Assembly: GCA_023213315.1 (NCBI GenBank)
Contig: JAKCPI010004951.1
Span: forward strand, 165,306-229,305
From: Euborellia annulipes
Taxonomy: Eukaryota; Arthropoda; Insecta; Dermaptera; Anisolabididae
Length of the DNA: 64,000 nucleotides
Direction: 5' to 3'
Position numbers and translations under genes: made by a program. The notes beneath the pieces are model-generated. The model had not been told where the DNA came from and did no database searches. It was given only the letters and a program-made list of their open reading frames with translations. Position 1 is the stretch's first letter. Each line of letters starts with the position of its first letter. Of the stretch, positions 1 to 11,474 are shown piece by piece.

Positions 1-1588
1 AACATAATCAAATTCTCTAAAAAATTATATTTTATTATTAATTTCCTAAATTATGTTTTTCTAATTAATAAATATTACAGAAATAATATCAGAAACACTT
101 AGAAAATTTGATATTCAAAATATGTTTAATTAAAAACTTTCCCTATACCTAGGAGATTAAGCCAGTTACAGAGTTGATTAAATCTTGAGTTTACACTATG
201 ACGATTAGATTAAACTTAAATTATACAAAGTAGGCCTATATTTTTTTAATTAAAAACTGACCTCCAGATTAAAAAAGATTACAGGAAATCAATATAAATT
301 ATCAAATAATCATTTTTTATTTTTTTATTTTAGTCTTTTCGGTATCTTAGGCCATATAGACTTTATACGATATTCAATATTTTAAAATACTATATACAAT
401 ATATTAAGCTCCAGGAATATTTATTTATAATTTAATCATTTGTAATGATGAATGATTTGTGTGTTAATAAAAATATTTTGGTTTTGCTTTTTTAACTCTG
501 TTCTTTGAGTGTAGAGATTTGGTTTTGATAATTACATTTTATGGGTCTTCTTTTTTTTTGAGTTCTTTTCGGTGTGATTTTCAAATTAAAAGTGAATTTT
601 GTAATTGAATATTTTTACTTATTTGTAATAGATGCATAGCTGGCTAGATTTTTTTTACTTTTGTTTTATTAATTGAAAAACAGTAAAAGAATTTTATTTG
701 GATCCAATTATCGTTTTTTGTATGTAGTTAGATCCTCAATTAGTCCGGTTTCTTATAGTCCGGTTAACATCAGTGGAACCTATTAACCGGGCTATGCAGG
801 TATTACTTTAGTTTGTAAAAATATTGATATTTATGGACGATTTTACTTTCTCCTATGTTTGTTTATTCAATTTAGTCAACAATTTGTTTTATCTTCAAAA
901 CTTATTATTCCGTCATTAGGCCTATCTATGATTTTTTTAGTTGCCAAAAGGAATAGAGTAATTGCTCCCAAGTAGACCAATTTTAATTTATATATTTTAT
1001 TATTTAAAATTAACTTTAAGAAATAAATGTTGGTTTTTCTTCTTTTTATTCCCTGGACTCATCGTTTGACACGAGTGTGTAGTTTAGTCCTATGTTGTAA
1101 ACAAGAGAGAAGAATTTTCTTCTGTTTGAGGTCCTTTCATCTTCAAATAGACGATTGTTTATCCTGAGAAGAGAGTGAATGTTGTTTTGTGTTCGCCTGT
1201 AGACGACCTGAACGCTTCTGACGTGCTATGTGGGTGCGGTACTCACACCGGGAGGCCTGTGCGCAGGCTGACCTACATCTACTTCTATATTGGACTTCAT
1301 TTCACTTGGGAAATCAAAATAGACAAGTGATTTCATTTACTCATTTGCAAAAATGAATTGCTAGTTAATTTATTAATTAATCTATAATTCGATTCAAATT
1401 CCCTTGGGTTTGACTTATATTGAATTTGTTACTTCCTGATCAAATTTTGTATCTCGAAATATGCCAACGGATTGTTTGATTGTAGTAAATCTAGGTCTTT
1501 TTGCTAATTGATATTAATTTTATGAAATTATAAAATTTATTTTTTTAATTTTAATGAATTTTACCTCTGTAGAAAAATTTAAAAAAAA
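1..1588. other. AT-rich non-coding sequence with a SINE relic
   Basis: No supportable gene. Around 331-425 there is a diverged minus-strand fragment of SINE S1: the CTTTTCGG...GGCCATATA...ACTTTA block typical of its tail. A GC-richer, apparently unique patch at about 1,060-1,300 could be transcribed or regulatory, but no reading frame or splice pair stands out. Confidence 0.4.
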
Positions 1589-1589
1589 A

Positions 1590-2217
1590 TCTGGTGTGAC
1601 TGGAGCCCAGCACACAACTTTCTCTTACCTTCGGTAATCGAAAGTTGTGTTCTGTGCTTGTCACACCAGATTTTTTGTGTCGACATATATTTAGTTTCCG
1701 ACAGTCCGGTACACTCGATTTTCAAGATGTAAAATTTATATGTGAAAATATTTATATTTTGTTACCATGGCAACAATTTCTCCTATCTTTTCTATGCAGT
1801 ACACGAGTAAAGTCGTCTTCAGTAGATTTCAATGACAAAATGAGAATATACATTTTAAAGAGAATCTAAAAAAATAATTGATTTTTGAATTAAAAAAAAA
1901 AATCGTTGGAGCGAATTTTGAGAAAATCGAAAAAAACTGAAAAAGTGCATCAGTAAAGTACTAGTACTCTTTGGTCGATTTTGTTCAAAAGCTTCGTGTC
2001 ACATCCCATGGGGGTGCCTAAATTAAATGTAAAATTTCAACCTTCTAGCTCTTTTCTTTCTTGAGATATTTTGTTCACAGACTGACACAGACAGAGAGAC
2101 CATGTCGCAAAAACAAGTTTTTTTAGATTCAGGGGACCTCAAAACGTGTATATCGAATTTTTGACATGAATCCAATATTTTCTGTCTCTATATATTAACA
2201 TAGAGGTAAGAGAAAGT
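1590..2217 (+). mobile_element. Family A terminal-hairpin element, copy 1 (complete)
   Basis: Begins with the TCTGGTGTGAC hairpin (about 1,590-1,669), whose arms close at GTCACACCAGA, and ends in GGTAAGAGAAAGT. The interior contains blocks shared by all copies: GTCGACATATATTTAG, GTTACCATGGCAAC, AAAGTACTAGTACT, an ACAGACAGA simple-repeat tract and AGGGGACCTCAAAACG. No transposase is encoded; the 74-codon frame at 1,645-1,869 starts inside the hairpin and recurs in other copies, so it is repeat sequence. The left flank is an A-run. An S1 SINE sits immediately at the right edge. Confidence 0.85.
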
Positions 2218-2228
2218 AATATAGAGTT

Positions 2229-2500
2229 TTTTTTTTTTTAATAAAAAAACATTCACACTTTTCTCATTCACACTCACACTCACACACACATTCACACTGT
2301 CTTTCGGCAGCTCAGGCCATATAAGACATTTACGATAACCGTTATTTATGAATTTTATATATATTAGGGTCCAGGCATTTTTATTTAAGCCATCTGGTAT
2401 CCAGATGGCTTAAATAAAATCGTCGGACGCCTGGGGTCCGAACCCGCGACGTTTGGTATATGAGGTTAGCACCCTAACCTCTACACCACGCCCCGTGGGC
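2229..2500 (-). mobile_element. SINE S1 (tRNA-derived), full length
   Basis: Minus strand reads: tRNA-like head with A-box-like TGGTGTAGAGGTTAG and B-box GGGTTCGGACCCC, then a body with a perfect inverted repeat around CCATCTGG/CCAGATGG, then a GTGTGAATG-rich tail ending in an A-tract. It is flanked by the 12-bp duplication TAATATAGAGTT (2,217-2,228 and 2,501-2,512), the mark of target-primed retroposition. The left copy overlaps the last base of family A copy 1. Transcription would be by RNA polymerase III from the internal A and B boxes (family knowledge). Confidence 0.85.
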
Positions 2501-2512
2501 TAATATAGAGTT

Positions 2513-3635
2513 AAAAGAAAGTAAAATCTTATTACTTTTGAAACTTTTGAAAGAAAGATTTTATCCAATCCATTTTTATCTAGCCCATTAATTTATCTTC
2601 TTGTTCTCTATTGTAAAAGAATTATAGAATAGATCAAGATTTATTTTCTAAGGCGGGGTGTTGCCTGAAGGTGGGTTGCATGGAAAGTTAATTAATTAAT
2701 GTGTCAAAAAAAATACAATATCATTGAGAAAATTATAAATATAGAGAATTATAAAAATATAATATAACGTTTCCCAAACATTTGTCTGTCACGACCTATA
2801 CATTGAGAAATGATTTAGCATGTCTAAGTTTTCCCCTTTAACAAACTTTAGTATGAGGCCTGAATATTAATAAATTTTGAAATAATCAAATAATTCCTAT
2901 TGATTATTTAATAAAAATCAAAGTAGTTAACATTTAAAAACCAAGGCATGTGGGATGATATCTCTAGTCAATATTATTGAAATTTATTCACTTGGTCCAT
3001 CCATCAAGATATTCCAAAAATGTCTAAAAAAATTATATTATTTATTTGCTCAAAATTTACTTTATAATTAATAAAGGGGTTGGAGAATAATAACCAGCAG
3101 ATTTATCTCTTCACCTGACGTCCTTTAACCCCTTTACTCTACTCATCCCAGCCTACTATTTATGCTTTATAATTAATGTTTCACCTCAGAAAAAAATTAA
3201 TCAAGTTAATAATATTTTCTCGTGAAAATTATTGCCTTGTCAGCCTCCAAATAACCAACTCAATAAAGGGATTTTTCGATAAATTGCACCAGAGCAGTTA
3301 AATGTTCCGATTTAGAAGAAATAGAAATCAAATCTCAGAGCGAAGAGCTTGGGGCATTCGATCAATAAAGTACTATAGTACTTATTTTTGCTGTCGCTCT
3401 TCTTATTCAAACTTTTTTGATAAAACTACCGATTTTCTGAAACTCATTGTAATTCTATTAAAATTCTAGCTTATAAAACCAAATTTTTTTCTTTTCCACT
3501 TTTGGAACAAACTTTTTCCACTTATTAGATTTAAAATAATAAGAATAAAAACACTATCCATAAATTATTTTTTATATATAGGCCCTACCCATTCTAGAAT
3601 GTAATTTTTAATTAGCTTTAAACTTATTTGCTGAT
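2513..3635. other. No gene seen; AT-rich unique-looking sequence
   Basis: No open frame of note, no RNA gene and no recognisable repeat. A short GC-richer motif lies near 2,650-2,690. Confidence 0.3.
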
Positions 3636-3639
3636 AGAT

Positions 3640-3765
3640 AAAACTTATCCGACGTTCGGGATCACGTCGATCTTCAGGACGATAAGTCGTATATAAGTAG
3701 TTTATCGTCCTGAAGATGGGATCGACATGATCCCGAAACGTCGACGATAATCAAATAGTTTCTTT
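3640..3765. repeat. Foldback pair with hammerhead-ribozyme-like cores (H1)
   Basis: Two outward-pointing copies form a palindrome. On the plus strand: stem I strand TTATCGTC (3,702-3,709), core CTGAAGA (3,710-3,716), one extra T, stem II GGGATC/GATCCC (3,718-3,734), core GAAA, then CGTC, and the other stem I strand GACGATAA (3,743-3,750), perfectly complementary over 8 bp. That is the hammerhead order, with cleavage predicted after C3,742. Stem III is reduced to A-U plus C-G with no loop, and there is one extra base between A9 and stem II, so single-copy activity is doubtful. The minus copy (3,645-3,685) has GAACGTC in place of GAAACGTC. Confidence 0.6.
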
Positions 3766-4467
3766 ATCACTTGCTGGCTGCCATACATCTTCCTAATTCT
3801 AATAATTACCACTCAGCCATCGAAATACTTCTATTTATAATAATAATGTTAAATTAACTACCATAGTACTTATATTAAGAGCATTCCAATTTGGCTGATA
3901 TCTCAATCTCTCAATTATATTCACATCTCAGCCACAACTTCAAAAGCAAGTTCTTATATTAATTCAAAAGAAAAGTTTTCAAATGAAATTTAAAAGATTA
4001 TTAATTAAGCATTTAGACAGTGAAAGAGATAAAAGATAGATCCCGAAAAAAGATGAGAAATCAAATTTTCATAATTTATAGTAAACTTTGAAGATGTTTA
4101 TTTATTTATTTTAAATTATATTTATATACCTCTCTGACCTTTATACTCAATTTCACAGACTTTTATACGTTTCGTTTAGTTGTCAATATCAAAGGAAAGT
4201 GGTCCATGAATAGACAAAAAAAAGAAGCGGTAGAGGGAGTGGAAGCTGTCGTGATTCTCGATTGGTTACTATGGCAACCAGGGGACCTGCATCGATCTTC
4301 TTTTTACCTTCAAAAAACATGGGGCTAAAAAAATTCTTAATTAATTTAGCTAGAGAGGATTCTAAAAGATAGGTACACTGGGCGCCGCAAGTGCTTGACG
4401 TGCTCGACAGTTAAGCCTTGAGCTTAGTCAACCAAACCAATATTTTTAAAATAAATAACTGATTGCA
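3766..4467. other. No gene seen
   Basis: AT-rich spacer. A moderately GC-richer patch at about 4,220-4,300 contains GTTACTATGGCAACC, a short imperfect inverted repeat. Nothing else is supportable. Confidence 0.3.
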
Positions 4468-4885
4468 CCACTAGGCAAAATGAAATTTTTTTTCGATAAT
4501 TCCTTCAGATTCTTAAGTAAAATGACCCCCTGAATCTAAATATGACCTCTGTTTTCCCCCACCACTTACCGTTTTCGTTACTTATTGCCACCCCTTTTCG
4601 TTAATCTTAGGGCCATTAATTAAATTTGGAGGGATGAAAAGGAATATTTAGCCTTAATATTTCTTCAGAAGGTCTAGAGAGATGAAAAGTTCAAAAACAA
4701 GCATTTGGATCCAAGGAGGGGATATGGGGAGGATTTTGTCCCTTAAATTGCAAAAAAATCATTAAAAATTATCGATTTTTTCTGTTTTTGTTTTTTTTTT
4801 TCTCGCAGTTTTTTCACTGCTACATACATATTCCAGCTAACAGACCTTCCTAATCTTTCCTTAAACATCCCTCAACAAAACTTAC
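4468..4885 (+). repeat. Family B dispersed repeat, copy 1 (uninterrupted)
   Basis: Matches 43,270-43,617 plus 44,287-44,365. Shared blocks include CTTCAGATTCTTAAGTAAAA, TTTTCCCCCACCAC, TTTGGAGGGATGAAAAGGAA, TTTGGATCCAAGG and CATTCCTTAAACATCCCTCA-like sequence. Here the T-run before TCACTGC (about 4,808-4,815) is intact, whereas in the other copy a family A element sits at that spot. It therefore serves as the empty site. Class unknown; no coding capacity seen. Confidence 0.7.
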
Positions 4886-5719
4886 TGTAGAAGTAATAAA
4901 ATACATGAATTAATATAAAATGATCGTCCCTGAAAAAAATACACCCTTCTATTATTTTTTTATATCATCCCATATTTATAATTTATATTTAAATGAAAAA
5001 GTAATAAAAAGAAAAGTCCTTTCCCTTTCCTATTCTTTTTATTCTCTTCTCTTTTACGATGATTTAGCTGGATTACGATAAGGGCAGACGAGATGAGTCA
5101 TTCTCTTCGTTCTTTTCGCATTTATATGAAAATCGACTAACTACTCAACTTTTATTACAAAAGAGAATCGAATTTAATATTTCCCTCAAAGGACTCACTC
5201 TGATCCCCCTAAAATGGTTATGAGGCACAACCAAAGGGAAATTTTCCAGCTCCATTTAATTCCACTAACTGAGAAAGAATATATAACTTATATAGGAAAA
5301 GTTTTATAATTATCTCGTATAAGAATATAACAAAGCGAAAACAAATCTGATTTTATTCCCATTCATCATTTTCAGAATGGATTAAATGAATTCAAAACAA
5401 AAGATGATGATCTAATCACTCTTGGAAGAGTAGGCGAAAAATTTCAAATAAATAAATTCTCCAGTAATTTATTCTACATTCATAATTTAAATTTTATTTA
5501 TCAAGGGGACAGAAAATTTCTTGCTCAACATCTCTTCATGAGTTCATTCGATTAATATTAAATTCTCTCCCTCTCAAGGCTAGAAAGTATCAAAAAATTT
5601 TATTATCTCTCAGAAATTAATTAATTCATTGCGTCCTCCCATAATAAATTGCTTAAGGTTATCTTGGCTCGTAGTATCTTTTTTATATCTTCCTCAAATT
5701 AAAATACCTTCTGTCTATA
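4886..5719. other. No gene seen
   Basis: AT-rich sequence with short open frames only; no recognisable element. Confidence 0.3.
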
Positions 5720-5721
5720 TA

Positions 5722-5970
5722 TGGACCGTTTATTTTGAAAGTGGTGTAAGTCCATTTTTTTAAAAAAATGAGATATCACATAATTTATGATTAAATTAAT
5801 GTAAATTTTCTATGTATAACTAGCTAGCGGTAAATTTCTTAAAAAATTTCCTTGTTTTGTACAATTGAAAATTGGTCGGTAAATAGATTCTTTAATAAAC
5901 AAATATGTTAACCTTTTTTTCTAGAAACAATAGAAAATGGACTTACACCACTTTCAAAATAAACGGTCCA
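5722..5970. mobile_element. TA-flanked MITE, 249 bp
   Basis: Terminal inverted repeats of about 40 bp begin TGGACCGTTTATTTTGAAAG at the left and mirror this at 5,931-5,970. A TA dinucleotide lies directly outside each end (5,720-5,721 and 5,971-5,972), consistent with Tc1/mariner-type integration. There is no coding sequence inside, so it is non-autonomous. Confidence 0.75.
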
Positions 5971-6054
5971 TACATTTGATATATAGGGTAAGAAAAAGTA
6001 AAAAAATTTATTAAATTTTATATTCCTTGTATTACTAATATAAAACCTTTAAAA

Positions 6055-6155
6055 AGTCGACGTTTCAGTCGCAAATCACCTTCCTCAGACGATTTTGACA
6101 ATTAATCGTCCTGAGGAAGATCGTGATTGGCGACCGAAACGTCGATGATTAACAA
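6055..6155. repeat. Foldback pair with hammerhead-ribozyme-like cores (H2)
   Basis: Plus strand: stem I strand TTAATCGTC (6,102-6,110), CTGAGGA (6,111-6,117), an extra A, imperfect stem II GATCG/CGACC (6,119-6,135, one mismatch), GAAACGTC (6,136-6,143), stem I strand GATGATTAA (6,144-6,152). Stem I pairs over 9 bp with a single G-U wobble. The left copy on the minus strand carries the same CTGAGGA and GAAACGTC blocks. Downstream, as at other loci, come a TTTATTTAA tract and GGCTGCTA. Confidence 0.55.
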
Positions 6156-6466
6156 TTAAATACGTCTTTATTTAATTCCTTGGCTGCTACGTCTCCTATA
6201 TCCAATTTAAAGTCTACAGCCACTTCTCATGGCTATTAAAACCTTTAAATTTATTTATATGTTATCGTAACTACTATAGATTATTGTTTTTAAGAGTAGA
6301 ATATATACCTAGTATATTGGTCTTTGAAATTTGTTTTTCTTAATTTATAACTAATTCTTATATTGAATGAATAGACCTAAACATTTATAAGAAAAATCTA
6401 TTATCTTTGCAATTTTTTTCATATTTTGATTAAAATCTCATGTTGATTTTTATTTTACTTTCTCTT

Positions 6467-6835
6467 ACCTATATATATATATATAATGTAATATATAGAG
6501 AAGAAGTATTGCGGTCCTTCAAAAATTCAGTATCGAGACTCTTGACATACTCGTTTGGAGAACCTCTGAGTTCCAATATGTCTGCCAGTGTGTGTGCGTG
6601 TGAACATCTTAAGAAAAGGGCTATGAGGTTGAAATTTGATGTTTAAGTTAGGTGTCATCCTGATATACAACATGAATATTAAATAAAATCCTCCAAAGTG
6701 TAGCCTACTTTATTGACTTACTTTTTGAGTTATTTATATTTTTTCAAAATCAAATATAACGATTTTGATTAAAATTTATAAATCAAATCTTTTTGAATGA
6801 TCTTTAAAATTTATAATTGTTTCAACTGACCAGGA
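6467..6835 (-). mobile_element. Family A, old diverged copy
   Basis: Starts with ACTTTCTCTTACC followed by a TATATA hairpin and retains, in order, degraded versions of the family A interior (AGGTTGAAATTTGATG, TTTAAGTTAGG, AACGATTTTGATT). The TCTGGTGTGAC hairpin end is missing. The 68-codon frame at 6,440-6,646 is within it and is not a gene. Confidence 0.6.
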
Positions 6836-6989
6836 CTGTATAAATAATGATAGAAATTGGGGAACTTTCGATTATCTAAGGTATGATACACACCAGTTTT
6901 TTTTAAGAGGGGGGAGGCTGAAACAGGACGTATATTTTTACTAAATTATCTTCTATCAAAACTACTTCTAATATTTTTATTCATAAAAA

Positions 6990-7131
6990 TTGTATTTAAA
7001 CAGTTGATAAAAGAAGCCTGCAGGCATCCAGGTAATCAGTCTCTACGAAATAAAATTCTATGTACACAGGTTTTATTTCGTGGAGATTAATTATCTGGCT
7101 GTTTGCTTCTTTCATCTATTGTTTAAATACA
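6990..7131. repeat. Short palindrome (foldback), 142 bp
   Basis: Arms such as GTATTTAAACAGTTGAT / ATCTATTGTTTAAATAC and TCTCTACGAAATAAAA / TTTTATTTCGTGGAGA surround a loop of about 15 nt. No relation to the other foldbacks is obvious. Confidence 0.65.
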
Positions 7132-9052
7132 ACAGTCACTTTTTCTTCAAATTTAATACAATTTTGTTGCCTAATGACAAGCAGTACAAATTGACTTCAC
7201 TATTATTGTCTAGGGGTCATCGAAGGGATCAAAGTGTCCTTGGGGCACCAGGAGTTCATTTTATTTTATTATTTATTGTATTAATATTAATAATTTAGGT
7301 CATTCTATTTTCTAATTATATAGTTTGTCTTTAAACCTCCTTTTCAAAGAAAACCAAATCAATATTTAGATACTTGTTCTCATTTAAATGCAATCTTGAA
7401 TTAAATAATAATCATATCAACCTTCATTTTAAATTTGTCGAATATTATATAAAGTTGAATCTTTTTTTTTTGTCTTGAGATTAATATCGCGTTGAGAGAA
7501 ACCTTGTAAATTCTCTCACGAAGAGTTCATACTCATTAAAGGACAAAGAAAAAAATTTTTATTCTAGTTAACCATAAATAATTATCAATTTCATCGCTGA
7601 AAATCGATAGTAAACCTAATAATTATTATATTGCTTTTGGCTGTCACGATATGACTGAAAACATTCTACAGGTAGTTAATAATAAATAAATAATTTTTTT
7701 TTTCAAAATTTAGTTTATTGGTTCATTTCATTGGATTATATACCTGGTATGCTTACCAATGGAGAGCTGTTTATATAGCCGTTGCTTTATTAACATCTCA
7801 AACCTAGCATGCCTCTAGCCATATCCAACTAACGGAAATGTGTGAAAGTACATTATTTTCTATCTCTTACTTCCTCCCTCCCGCTCAATAAATATTTACT
7901 TATTTTCTCAATCCAACATATAAGAATAGAAAAATTCTGTTTTTACATATTTTCATCACATTTATGTAGTATTTTTACAAAATATTACGATATATAGGCT
8001 ATTTAAATGATAAATTTTTTAATTCCCCATTTTTTTCTTCTACTTTTACTATTTTTTTAATCTTCTTTTAAATATTAATATTTTAGTTATGTTTAACATA
8101 AATTTCTTTTCTGTATTGTTTTGTTTGCGCAATAACATTTCCTAATAATTGATCTACTAGACCTGCAATCATTATTTTAAGCTCTCTCTAGAAAATGGGA
8201 ACTATTGATTTAAAAATATTATTATGAAATATTATGAAAACTTGATACTTTTGAAGCCATTATTCGATCGAATTTTAAAATAATATTGTTGACATTTGTT
8301 TATAAGTGATTTTTGCTAGTAATTCAACATAATGACCATAATCTGTTAAAATTACAATAAAATAGCGGTTTATCTTTAATTTTAGTTTCTGACTTCTTTC
8401 TTCAATATTATATACTTTGATATTTTACCGTGTGTGATTAATTATAAGGGCAGAGGGGGGGGGACCCAGCCCTCTGTAGGCAAAGAACTTATCAATAAAC
8501 TGCCCCAAGGCTCTCGGCGGCCCTTGTTGTCATTATAACTTGGCAATTTGGTCTTAGAGTATGATAAAAAATGATTGAAGATTGAAGTAATTTGTCAATA
8601 ATGGAATTGATGTTTTCTCTTTTTATTCACTATACATTGGCCTATTTTTTTCAAGGTTTTCATTTGATCAACCCATTTTTTGAAAGAATCTGGGATAATA
8701 ATTACTTGAACAGTGATGTTAAAGTTGTTAAGTTAAATAAAAAATTAAATAATTAAATGTTAATACGTATACTGTATGTTAGCCATTCATATAATCCTAT
8801 TTAGAGCAAATATTAAGTACAAGTGGTAAAGCCCGCCTTCGGCTGGGCTACGCCCCCTGGACCCCCTTACTCGCCTTCGGCGAACAAATGCATCACTTGT
8901 TCACAGTTTGGAAATTTTACAATTCCCTGCCGAAGGCCAAAATTTATAAATTTCCCTCTCTGACTCCACTTCCTGTAAATCTGGCCAAAAAGCGAGAGAA
9001 CAGGCACGTACACACAGGGACAAGAAGTCAGCGGCTAACGCTTTACATATAG
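7132..9052. other. No gene seen; minor GC-rich remnants
   Basis: Mostly AT-rich. A G-run with CAGCCCTCTG (about 8,448-8,530) and a GCCTTCGGC-containing patch (8,832-8,885, with CTACGCCCCCTGGACCCCC) look like decayed transposon ends, but no paired terminus was found. Confidence 0.3.
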
Positions 9053-9382
9053 TAGGAACTGACCGAAGTTTCGGTTTTGGGTTCGGCCAGTTTCGGCCAA
9101 AAATCCTGGTTTCGACCGTGGTTTCGGCTAAAAACCAGCCGAAACCTGAGTTTGAAGAGATGGGATGAGACACTCACAAAAAAAAAAAAAAAAAAAAAAA
9201 AAGTCGAATGAGATTTGTCCCTAAAAAAAGGACCGAGGGAAAAGTAAAAAAAAAAAAAGGTAATAATGATATTAATTTTGTATAGGAAATACAAGTATCG
9301 GTTTTTGTTTCGGTCGAAACTAAGATTGAGGCCGAAATTCGGTTACGGTTTAGACTGAAAATCCTGTTTCGGTCGGACCCTA
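9053..9382 (-). mobile_element. hAT-type MITE (TTTCGGC-rich), copy without nested insert
   Basis: Ends are TAGGAACTGACCGAAG (left) and the complement of TAGGGTCCGACCGAAAC (right), matching the 14.26-kb element in reverse orientation. The interior is a palindrome of GAAACCGAAA / TTTCGGT motifs with a long A-run. It lacks the 14.45-kb nested insert, so it serves as the empty site for that insertion. A clear 8-bp duplication is not visible here. The overlapping minus-strand frames are repeat-derived. Confidence 0.7.
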
Positions 9383-10819
9383 CATAATATATAGTAATGA
9401 TAAGATATCCTATGTACTCATTTCCTTAAAAAATATTACCCTAAACTTCCTGTATAAAACACATAAAGCCTAGAATCTGATACACGCCACGAAATGCCTC
9501 ATAAGTACAATTATAGGCAAGGGTAAAACCCTTTCTCATATTTAATGTTTATAAAAATAGAATTTTAAGAAACATTAGAATAAATCCTTGATAAAAGGTA
9601 CATATATTTGTTCAATAGATTAGTAATATTTAGCTAATAAATAAAGAAGAATATTTATTTTGCTAATTACAATTTTCACAACAGTAAAAAGTAAAAAAAG
9701 AAAATTTTTTACTTCTAGAAAATAGTATTGATAGATAATTTATATTTATCAAATCATTTTTGCCATTTCTTAAAGGGAATATTCAAATCGAATGCCTTTG
9801 GGAAGTTTTCTTTTCCTTCTTTACTCATTCATTCATTCATTCATTCCTTCATTCATCAATTGAATCTTAATGACTTTTATATTTCCGGTCTGATATTTCC
9901 TTCAAAGAATTGGATAAAATTTCAATAAAAAGATTTTTTCAATTACAAGAAAAAAATAAAGTTTTAATTAATTTTTTGTCTATACATATTTTAATTATAA
10001 ATTAAACCTCGGAATAGAAGAAGGGCAACCCATAAATGTATAAAGGTGAAGAAGAGGGGAGGGGTTCAGGACAAAATTTCACATCCTATATACTGTAGAT
10101 ATGAAAATAGCAAGGCTTGAAACTTAAATTTAATCTATACTAAATTTCAAAAGATTCCGTCCAGGGGATGCTGAGAAGATAGCTGTTCTCAAAAAATATG
10201 AATTTGGCCAAATGGATATTTTGTCATTATCGGACATCTGGGGCCGGCATATACTAGCAGAGTGTCTGTCTGTCAGACTCTTTTTACTTTCTGTTGTAAT
10301 TTCGAAATGAAATTTTACGCTATTTTAGTAGAGTCTAGAAAAAATAACTTGTGTCTCCACATATCCAAAAGGGGAAGATAAACATTTTCCTGAAAATCCA
10401 GAATTTTTCCAAAGGAAAATATTTCTATTTCGCATTATGAACAATTAATAGCTAATTAATCCAGGCGACAATTGAATTAGATACCAATCAATTGAAATAA
10501 ATAGGAGCGGGGTCTAAATGGCCTCCAATGCCGAAAAATACCTTAAACGAATTAAACAAAAAGAAGCCAATTAATTATAATAACAAAGAGACCGACCAAC
10601 AGATGGACATTAGCTAATTATTCAGTATACATGGTAGGGCTATATAGATTTTTATTTATGGAAGGGGAGGGCATTTTTAATGTAATTATTATTTTTTAAT
10701 TACTTTTAATAAATATAGCCTATTTTTTCTTAATTTTAAAAATATAATAGTAATCAGTAAATGTGTAGGCTATAGCTGGGAATCGTAAATTAGGACGATA
10801 AGGAGGAAAAAAAAACAGC
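9383..10819. other. No gene seen; (ATTC)n microsatellite
   Basis: AT-rich. A short CATT/ATTC tetranucleotide tract lies at about 9,825-9,855. No supportable gene. Confidence 0.35.
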
Positions 10820-10905
10820 TTCCTTTTTCTCTCTCGCCACTTCACTTTATTTACCAATATTTCGGCTCCTCTACAGGGGGCATCTTCAGTACATATATGA
10901 AATTT
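10820..10905 (-). repeat. Hammerhead-like signature relative (H9)
   Basis: Minus strand reads ACTGAAGATGCCCCCTG, then a return strand ending GGAGCC, then GAAATATTGGTAAATAAAG. This matches the CTGAAGA - helix - GAAA layout of the other loci, but it lacks the GTC and the closing stem I. It is a degraded or different member. Confidence 0.35.
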
Positions 10906-10990
10906 TTGAGAGAGATTGTCAAGTTTATAAAATAGTTGAGAAAAATTGTGCCTATGGACTTCGTGCCTGGACATTCTATGCCAGTATATC

Positions 10991-11474
10991 ACACTCTTTT
11001 CGACAGACTGTCTAGATATAATCAGCAGAATTGTTTTCAGTCAAATGAAATATAATGATAATTTTGGAATCTTACTCCCTTTCACACAACACGCCATTTT
11101 TTGAAACGTTACTACGGTGTATTCGGAGGTTACCTGTTTATCAATGTATAGAAAGGAAATTTTATGAATTAAAATTTTTTTTACAGAAACCCTCATTGCT
11201 ATTTTCACGACATGACTAAATTCGAATGAAAGGGGCGAGGGAAAGCTCCCCCATCGCACGACCTGTCATTTGCAAAGAAAGGGGAAGTCTAACATACTAT
11301 AGAAGAAATACTATAGGGATAACAAGTCACGATTAAAATAATCCTAAATTAAAAAAATACTATTAATAATTTTTTATAAGCTTTACTTAATTTAAGTTTA
11401 AAAACCATACACACTTTTCGACAGACTGTCCAGATATATCTGCCTAATTGTTTTCAGTCAAATGGAATTCTAAT
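10991..11474. repeat. Pair of ~65-bp direct repeats
   Basis: A block containing TTTTCGACAGACTGTC and GAATTGTTTTCAGTCAAATG occurs at about 10,991-11,053 and again, slightly diverged, at 11,411-11,474. They may be the ends of an unrecognised element or a local duplication. No coding sequence between them is convincing. Confidence 0.5.

Noticed and set aside
2440..2500. Possible tRNA genes (this and similar tRNA-like blocks at 28.7, 32.0, 33.8, 46.8, 50.9, 53.4, 58.9 and 61.2 kb)
   Set aside because: They have polymerase III-type boxes but no proper cloverleaf closure by eye, are repeated with SINE bodies, and several have target-site duplications.
3640..6155. CRISPR-like or terminator interpretation of the hairpins
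   Set aside because: The setting is eukaryotic, there is no regular repeat-spacer array, and the hairpins are dispersed foldback elements.
9173..9260. Helitron or LTR ends near the long A-run
   Set aside because: No TC...CTRR ends with hairpin, no direct long terminal repeats and no primer-binding site; explained by the hAT-type MITE.
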